A DNA stretch of 64,000 nucleotides. It comes from Allobosea sp. ASV33. Lineage in GTDB: Bacteria > Pseudomonadota > Alphaproteobacteria > Rhizobiales > Beijerinckiaceae. The translations under genes were made by a program, and so were the position numbers. The notes under the pieces are model-generated. The model was not told the DNA's origin. It saw only the letters and a program-made list of their open reading frames with translations, and searched no databases. The stretch lies in assembly GCF_016428755.1 (NCBI RefSeq), contig NZ_JAELTI010000009.1:1-64000 (forward strand), read 5' to 3'. Shown here piece after piece: positions 58,802-64,000 of the stretch; positions within the stretch are counted from its first letter, which is position 1, and the number at the start of each line of letters is the position of its first letter.

Positions 58802-60601
58802 TTACGGCTTCGGCGGCGTGATGACCGGCGGCGCATTCAGGTCAAACCCGCCCGGCAGGCCGGAGCCGCCGAGGCCGGGGATCTGTATCGAGTCGAACTG
58901 CTTGTCGATCGCCTTCTGGTCGAGCTGCACGGCGGAAGCCTTGTAGTGCATCACCATGCTCGGGAAGATCACAACGAGCGCGACCATGATGCACTGGATC
59001 ACCACGAAGGGCACCGCGCCCCAGTAGATCTGGCCGGTGGTGACCGGTTCCATCATTCGGCCGGTGACGCGATCCCGGTAGGGGTTCTTCGGCGCGACCG
59101 AGCGCAGGAAGAACAGCGCGAAGCCGAAGGGCGGATGCATGAAGGAGGTCTGCATGTTCACGCCGAGGATGACGCCGAACCAGATCAGGTCGATGCCGAG
59201 CTTCTCAGCGGCCGGCCCGAGCAGCGGCACGACGATGAAGGCCAGCTCGAAGAAGTCGAGGAAGAAGGCGAGCAGGAAGACCATCACGTTGACGACGATC
59301 AGGAAGCCCGTTGCGCCGCCGGGCAGGCCGACCAGCAGGTGCTCGACCCAGAGATGGCCGTTGACGCCGTAGAAGGTCAGCGAGAACACGCGCGCGCCGA
59401 CCAGGATGAAGAGCACGAAGGCCGAGAGCTTGGCCGTGGACTCGGTCGCCTGCCGGAGCAGGTCGAAGGTCATGCGCTTCTTGCCGTAGGCGAGCAGGAT
59501 CGCGCCGGCCGCGCCCATCGCGCCGCCTTCCGTCGGCGTGGCGACGCCGATGAAGATCGTGCCGAGCACCAGGAAGATCAGCGCCAGCGGCGGCACCATC
59601 ACGAAGATGACCTGCTCGGTCATGCGCGAGAGCAGGTTGAGCTTCAGTAACTTGTTGACCAGCGCGATGACGAAGGAGATCGCCACCATCAGCGACATCG
59701 TCAGGATGACGAAATCGGCACCCGCGGTCAGCTTGGTAAACAGCTTCATATAGGCGTAGGCGAGCGCGAGCGAGATCAGCGCGACGACGAGCAAGGAGAG
59801 GCGCCGCGTCTGGCCGTCGGCATCGCGCAGGGTCTGCGCCTCCGGCGGCAGGCCGGGCGCGCGATTGGGATAGACGATCGTGACGAGGAAGACATAGCCG
59901 GCATACATCGCCGCGAGCACGAGGCCGGGAATGAAGGCGCCCTCGTACATGTCGCCGACCGAGCGGCCGAGCTGGTCGGCGAGCACGATAAGCACGAGCG
60001 AGGGCGGGATGATCTGCGCGAGCGTGCCGGACGCCGCGATGACGCCGGACGCAAGGCGCCGGTCATAGCCGTAGCGCAGCATGATCGGCAGCGAGATCAG
60101 GCCCATCGAGATCACCGAGGCCGCGACGACGCCGGTGGTCGCGGCGAGCAGGGCGCCGACGAAGATCACCGCATAGGCGAGACCGCCGCGGATCGGCCCG
60201 AAGAGCTGGCCGATGGTGTCGAGCAGGTCCTCCGCCATGCCGGAGCGTTCGAGAATCAGGCCCATGAAGGTGAAGAACGGCACGGCCAGCAGCACGTCGT
60301 TGTTCATCGTGCCGTAGATGCGCTCGGGCAGGGCCTGCAGGAAGTTCTCCTGGAACAGGCCGAGCTCGATACCGATCAGCGCGAAGAGCAGGCCGTTGGC
60401 GGCCAGCGCGAAGGCGACGGGATAGCCGAGCAGCAGGAAGACGACGAGCGCGGCGAACATCACCGGCGCCATGTTGACGCGCAGGAAATCGCCGACACCG
60501 CCGCCCGCCGCGAAGGCGTCGCCGGTGTGGAGGCCGAAGAAGGCGAGGAAGGTCAGCGCGAGCAGCAGGCCGGCGACGCGCGGAAGGCGATGAGCGTGCA
60601 T
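58802..60601 (-). CDS. TRAP transporter large permease subunit (DctM-like)
   Basis: Integral membrane subunit of 599 residues, longer than the usual 430 because of an N-terminal extra segment and internal insertions (notably a region near 270-330 with extra hydrophobic helices and a C-terminal tail rich in Pro and Gly). Core marks are 'VPFFTFMGLILERSGMAEDLLD' near 105, 'ATTGVVAASVISMGLISLPIMLRYGYDRRLASGVIAASGTLAQIIPPSLVLIV' (read in parts), and 'VATPTEGGAMGAAGAILLAYG' near 355. Na+-driven uptake of organic acids is the family role. A binding protein DctP is not adjacent. It is 29 bases downstream of the small permease gene. Confidence 0.93.
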   Translation of the reverse strand: MHAHRLPRVAGLLLALTFLAFFGLHTGDAFAAGGGVGDFLRVNMAPVMFAALVVFLLLGYPVAFALAANGLLFALIGIELGLFQENFLQALPERIYGTMNNDVLLAVPFFTFMGLILERSGMAEDLLDTIGQLFGPIRGGLAYAVIFVGALLAATTGVVAASVISMGLISLPIMLRYGYDRRLASGVIAASGTLAQIIPPSLVLIVLADQLGRSVGDMYEGAFIPGLVLAAMYAGYVFLVTIVYPNRAPGLPPEAQTLRDADGQTRRLSLLVVALISLALAYAYMKLFTKLTAGADFVILTMSLMVAISFVIALVNKLLKLNLLSRMTEQVIFVMVPPLALIFLVLGTIFIGVATPTEGGAMGAAGAILLAYGKKRMTFDLLRQATESTAKLSAFVLFILVGARVFSLTFYGVNGHLWVEHLLVGLPGGATGFLIVVNVMVFLLAFFLDFFELAFIVVPLLGPAAEKLGIDLIWFGVILGVNMQTSFMHPPFGFALFFLRSVAPKNPYRDRVTGRMMEPVTTGQIYWGAVPFVVIQCIMVALVVIFPSMVMHYKASAVQLDQKAIDKQFDSIQIPGLGGSGLPGGFDLNAPPVITPPKP

Positions 60602-60630
60602 GGGACGGTTCCGGACTTCTTGCGGGCCGC

Positions 60631-61230
60631 TCACGAGGCGAGACCCTGTTCCTTGGCTTGGTCGAGCAGGCGCTGGGCTTCCGCCTCGGCCGCCGCGGCA
60701 TGGCCGAGAGCCATCTCGGCATCTTCCAAGTCGCCGCGCATGATCGCGATCGTCTTGATGATCTCGGAGATGCCCTGGAAGGTCAGCATCACGAAGCCGA
60801 CCACGACGAGCCCCTTGGCCGGCCATTGCGGCAGGCCGCCAGCCGAAAGCGACTGCTCGTTGATGGCGTAGGAGCGCATGAAGAACGGCCAGGAATGGTA
60901 GACGATCAGCAGGCAGAACGGCATCAGGAAGAGCACATGACCGACGAGCTCGATCCATTGCCGGACGCGCTTGGGCAGCATCGCGTTCACGATATCGATG
61001 CGGATGTGCTCCTTCACCTGCATCGTCCAGGAGGCGCACATCAGGAAGACCGCGCCGAACAGCATCCATTGCAGCTCGAGCCATGAATTCGACGAGACGT
61101 TGAAGATCTTGCGGATGATGGCGTTGACCGACGCCACGATCACCGCCGCGAGGATCAGCCAGGCGACCTTCTTGCCGATCTGGCCGTTGACCGCGTCGAT
61201 GACGCGGCTGATGCCGAGGAGACCCTTCAC
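60631..61230 (-). CDS. TRAP transporter small permease subunit (DctQ-like)
   Basis: Small membrane subunit of 199 residues with four hydrophobic segments. 'WLILAAVIVASVNAIIRKIFNVSSNSWLELQWMLFGAVFLMCASWTMQVKEHIRIDI' (quoted in parts: SWLELQW, HIRIDIV) is the family signature. A charged helical tail 'EMALGHAAAAEAEAQRLLDQA' ends the protein. The start is set at GTG 61230, with GGGAG seven bases upstream; ATG 61257 is in frame but has only a weak site. It precedes the large permease gene, giving the order DctQ - DctM - antiporter. The 286 bases to the divergent amidotransferase gene hold no DctP gene. Confidence 0.9.
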   Translation of the reverse strand: MKGLLGISRVIDAVNGQIGKKVAWLILAAVIVASVNAIIRKIFNVSSNSWLELQWMLFGAVFLMCASWTMQVKEHIRIDIVNAMLPKRVRQWIELVGHVLFLMPFCLLIVYHSWPFFMRSYAINEQSLSAGGLPQWPAKGLVVVGFVMLTFQGISEIIKTIAIMRGDLEDAEMALGHAAAAEAEAQRLLDQAKEQGLAS

Positions 61231-61466
61231 ATTCCCGCTCCCGTCGAGAGGCGCCATGGACCGGATATGTGCAGCCGGCTCGTGTTTATGCGCAGTTTAT
61301 GAGCTGGATCGGTATAGGAGCGATGCGCGCCACGCAAGACGGTGCGGGCCTTATCCATTGGACCAAAGGCGAAGGGATGCGGCTGCCTGTTTTTGCGGCA
61401 GAAAATTGCGGCCTGGTACCTTGGCTCGCGAACGCGGCGAAGATTCGTTATGTTCGCGTTCATCTT

Positions 61467-61485
61467 CGGAGAACAATATTCTCCG
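61467..61485. promoter_or_regulatory. Inverted repeat upstream of the amidotransferase gene
   Basis: CGGAGAA and TTCTCCG are exact 7-bp arms around CAATA, ending 31 bases before ATG 61517. It is in the divergent gap between the TRAP operon and the class II amidotransferase gene. It could be an operator or a short 5' hairpin; nothing in the window identifies the binding protein. Confidence 0.5.
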
Positions 61486-61516
61486 ACCCGCTTCCAACCG
61501 TCGATTCGAGGCGCCG

Positions 61517-62305
61517 ATGTGCCGCTTCCTCGCCTATTCCGGCGTTCCCGTCTTCCTCGAGGACTTCGTCGCCTCGCCCTGCCATTCGCTGATCCACCAG
61601 TCGCTCCATGCCGAGGAGGCCAAGACCGGCACCAATGGCGACGGCTTCGGCGTCGGCTGGTATGGCGAGCGGCCCGAGCCCGGCCAGTATCGCGAGGTGC
61701 GTCCCGCCTGGTCCGACGAGAACCTGCTCTCGATCGCGCGGCAGGTGCGCTCGCATCTGTTCTTCGCCCATGTCCGCGCCGCGACCGGCACCGCGACGAC
61801 GCGGGCGAACTGCCACCCCTTCGTCCATGGCCGCTATCTCTTCATGCATAACGGCCAGATCGGCGGCTACGGCACCATCCGCCGGCAGCTGGAGGCGCTG
61901 ATCCCGGATGCGCTCTACGGCGTCCGCGCCGGCACGACCGATTCCGAGGCGCTGTTCCTGCTCGCGCTGTCCCATCTGGCGGAAGGGATGACGCCGGGCG
62001 ATGCACTCGCCGCCGCCTTGTCGGACGCGCTCTCGCTGATGCAGCAGGCCGGCATCCGCGAGCCGCTGCGCTGCGCGGCAGCGCTCGCCGACGGCGACAG
62101 CATTCACGCGATCCGCTGGTCCTCGGACGCCAAGCCGCCCAGCCTTTATGTCTGCGAGCGGCCCGACAGCGTCGTCGTCGCCTCCGAGCCGGTCGATGCC
62201 GCGCGCGAATGCTGGCAGGCCCTGCCCTGCAACACGCTGGTCACGGTGCAGGGCGGCGCGGTCACCTTCTCGCCCTTCGAGATCGCGTTGAAACAGGCGG
62301 CTTGA
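61517..62305 (+). CDS. Class II glutamine amidotransferase (EgtC/YafJ-like)
   Basis: N-terminal-nucleophile hydrolase of 262 residues. Cys2 directly follows the initiator Met ('MCRFLAYSGVPVFLEDF'), as needed for the Ntn active site. 'GDGFGVGWYGERPEPGQYR' near 43-62, 'FFAHVRAATGTATTRANCHPFVHGRYLFMHNGQIGG' near 85-120 (in parts), and 'TTDSEALFLLAL' near 140 complete the GATase_6-type site. Members of this group include EgtC of ergothioneine synthesis, but no egtB/egtD is present here, so a specific pathway is not assigned. GAGG lies six bases before ATG 61517. The upstream open frame to 60971 is not coding. Confidence 0.92.
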   Translation: MCRFLAYSGVPVFLEDFVASPCHSLIHQSLHAEEAKTGTNGDGFGVGWYGERPEPGQYREVRPAWSDENLLSIARQVRSHLFFAHVRAATGTATTRANCHPFVHGRYLFMHNGQIGGYGTIRRQLEALIPDALYGVRAGTTDSEALFLLALSHLAEGMTPGDALAAALSDALSLMQQAGIREPLRCAAALADGDSIHAIRWSSDAKPPSLYVCERPDSVVVASEPVDAARECWQALPCNTLVTVQGGAVTFSPFEIALKQAA

Positions 62306-62448
62306 GCCGATATCGGCCCCTTCGCTTCAAGCCGCGGCCGGGCAGGACAGCCATGCGCCGCGCGCCCTGACACGCCCCCGGTTGCCTTCCTACGTCGAAG
62401 GCATAGCCTTGCTCCCCGGCGAGGCTCTCTCCGGGAAAGGCATGGGCG

Positions 62449-64000
62449 ATGAAGAAGGGTTCCGATCTTCTGGTCGAGGCGCTGGAGAACGAGGGCGTCG
62501 ATCGCGTCTTCGGCGTTCCCGGCGAGGAAAATCTCGACGTCGTCGAATCCCTGCGCAAATCGAAGATCGAGCTGGTGCTGACGCGGCACGAGCAGGCCGC
62601 CGCCTTCATGGCCGCGACGCATGGGCGGCTGACGGGCCGTCCCGGCGTCTGCATCGCGACGCTCGGCCCGGGCGCGCTGAATTTCTCGACGGGTGCGGCC
62701 TATGCCCATCTCGGCGCGATGCCGATGATCCTCATCACCGGGCAGAAGGCGATCATGAGCGCCAAGCAGGCGCGTTTCCAGATCGTCGACGTGGTCGCCT
62801 CGATGCGCCCGCTGACCAAGATGACGCGCCAGATCGTCAGCCCCGGCAGCATCCCCTCGGTGGTGCGCGATGCCTTCCGCGTCGCGATGGAGGAGCGGCC
62901 CGGTCCGGTCCATCTCGAACTGCCCGAGGATATCGCGGCCGAGGAGGTCGAGGATATCCCGATGATCCCGGTCCATCCGCTCGACCGGCCGATCGCGCCG
63001 CCTGCCCCGCTCGACCACGCTGCCCGGATGATCCTTACCGCCAAGCGGCCGCTGGTGATGATCGGCGCCGCCGGCAACCGGCCGCGGCTGGTCGAGCCGC
63101 TCTCGGCGGCGGTGCGCCGCATCGGCCTGCCGTTCTTCAACACCCAGATGGGCAAGGGCGCCGTCACCGGCGGCTCGAACCTCTATCTCGGCACCGCCGC
63201 GCTCTCCGAGGGCGACTATGTCCATGAGGCCGTCGCCGCCGCCGACCTGATCATCGCGGTCGGCCACGACACGATCGAGAAGCCGCCCTTCCTGATGCGC
63301 AATGCCGGCGGGCCGAAGGTGATCCATCTCGGCTTCCAATCGGCCAATGTCGAGCAGGTCTACCACCCCGATGCCGAGGTGATCGGCGATATCGGGGTCA
63401 CCATGACGGGCCTCGCCGACCGGCTGGAGGGCAAGCTGCCCGAGCAGAAGCAGACATTGGAGCTGCGCCAGAAGATCCTGGCGAAGATCAATGCCCGCGC
63501 CGAGGAAGACCGCTTCCCGGTGACGCCGCAGCGGCTCGTCCATGACGTGCGCGCGGTGATGCCGGAGGACGGCATGGTCTGCCTCGACAACGGCATGTAC
63601 AAGATCTGGTTCGCGCGGAACTACCGCACCCATGTCGCCAATACGCTGCTGCTCGACAATGCGCTGGCGACGATGGGCGCAGGACTCCCTTCCGCGATGA
63701 TGGCGGCGATGCTGCATCCGGAGCGGCGCGTCATGGCCGTCTGCGGCGATGGCGGCTTCATGATGAACTCGCAGGAGATGGAGACGGCGGTCCGGCTCGG
63801 GCTCAATCTCGTCGTGCTCGTCCTCAATGACGGCGCCTATGGCATGATCCGCTGGAAGCAGGCGGTCGACAAGTTCCCGGATTACGGCATGACCTTCGGC
63901 AATCCCGATTTCGTGCGCTATGCCGAGGCCTATGGCGCCAAGGGCTCGCGCGTGACCTCGGCCGAGGCGCTGGTGCCGACGCTGGAAGCGGCCTTCAACG
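62449..64000 (+). CDS. Acetolactate synthase-like ThDP enzyme, large subunit (3' end outside window)
   Basis: Thiamine-diphosphate enzyme, 517 codons visible and cut by the right edge near the expected C-terminus. The ThDP-activating Glu48 is in 'LTRHEQAAAFMAATHG'; 'GVCIATLGPGALNFSTGAAYAH' near 70-92, 'QMGKGAVTGGSNLYLG' near 234-249, and the ThDP/Mg motif 'AVCGDGGFMMNSQEMETAV...LNDGAYGMIRWKQ' near 428-468 (in parts). The pattern is that of catabolic or stand-alone acetolactate synthases rather than the anabolic IlvB with IlvH; no small-subunit gene is visible. ATG 62449 is preceded by AAAGG. The 143-base gap before it holds nothing recognisable. Confidence 0.92.
   Translation, partial: MKKGSDLLVEALENEGVDRVFGVPGEENLDVVESLRKSKIELVLTRHEQAAAFMAATHGRLTGRPGVCIATLGPGALNFSTGAAYAHLGAMPMILITGQKAIMSAKQARFQIVDVVASMRPLTKMTRQIVSPGSIPSVVRDAFRVAMEERPGPVHLELPEDIAAEEVEDIPMIPVHPLDRPIAPPAPLDHAARMILTAKRPLVMIGAAGNRPRLVEPLSAAVRRIGLPFFNTQMGKGAVTGGSNLYLGTAALSEGDYVHEAVAAADLIIAVGHDTIEKPPFLMRNAGGPKVIHLGFQSANVEQVYHPDAEVIGDIGVTMTGLADRLEGKLPEQKQTLELRQKILAKINARAEEDRFPVTPQRLVHDVRAVMPEDGMVCLDNGMYKIWFARNYRTHVANTLLLDNALATMGAGLPSAMMAAMLHPERRVMAVCGDGGFMMNSQEMETAVRLGLNLVVLVLNDGAYGMIRWKQAVDKFPDYGMTFGNPDFVRYAEAYGAKGSRVTSAEALVPTLEAAFN

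Noticed and set aside
1-64000. CRISPR array, prophage, insertion sequence, rRNA or tRNA gene
   Set aside because: No regularly spaced repeats, transposase or integrase motifs, or cloverleaf or rRNA signatures were noticed on either strand.

Overview
The window is a high-GC, gene-dense chromosomal segment with short intergenic gaps and many 4-base start/stop overlaps. Its right half carries a block that is characteristic of Hyphomicrobiales (Alphaproteobacteria): trxA - addA - addB - murU-like - tsaE/amgK fusion - divL-like - ahcY - HPr - EIIA(Man) - short hprK - chvG - chvI - pckA. Codon usage, the short HprK and the gene order fit a Bosea-like or related rhizobial/methylobacterial lineage. 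The genus is an inference; no rRNA or tRNA gene is visible to confirm it.

Layout. 1-3542 (minus): a dipeptide/oligopeptide-type ABC importer, cut by the left edge. 3695-7789: a SulP anion transporter, a ParB-like protein, a decayed cytochrome c remnant, a HAD dehalogenase and a divergent PAS-LuxR regulator. 7817-15211: a second peptide-type ABC importer in a minus-strand operon with a metallophosphoesterase and a trans-3-hydroxyproline-dehydratase-type enzyme, diverging from a HAD phosphatase and an RpiR regulator across a perfect inverted repeat; a LysR remnant follows. 15500-17744: acetamidase/formamidase-family protein and M20 deacylase. 17885-25744 (minus): a sugar-acid block (aldo/keto reductase, KduD, KduI, FCD-GntR regulator) and a Fbp/Pot-type ABC importer, broken by palindromic repeats. 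25868-34152: 2H phosphoesterase, CLC channel with CBS domains, Lrp regulator diverging from diaminopropionate ammonia-lyase, GST and MFS exporter, then PBP1a. 34433-56149: DoxX, thioredoxin, DUF1345 and the conserved core block. 56283-64000: a DUF4105 protein between two copies of a palindromic repeat, a TRAP permease pair with a Na+/H+ antiporter, a class II amidotransferase and an acetolactate-synthase-like enzyme cut by the right edge.

How it fits together. The core block links envelope sensing (ChvG/ChvI), a regulatory PTS without any sugar permease (HprK, HPr, EIIA), gluconeogenesis (PckA), the SAM cycle (AhcY), cell-cycle control (DivL-like pseudokinase), tRNA t6A synthesis and peptidoglycan recycling (TsaE/AmgK with MurU) and recombinational repair (AddAB). 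The left half is accessory catabolism: each importer sits with enzymes and a local regulator. I see no CRISPR array, phage, insertion sequence or rRNA. The observations most worth following are the TsaE-AmgK/MurU arrangement, the Tyr-for-His DivL-like protein, a 50-residue membrane protein after HPr, several well-formed operator-like palindromes, and two gene remnants (cytochrome c, LysR).
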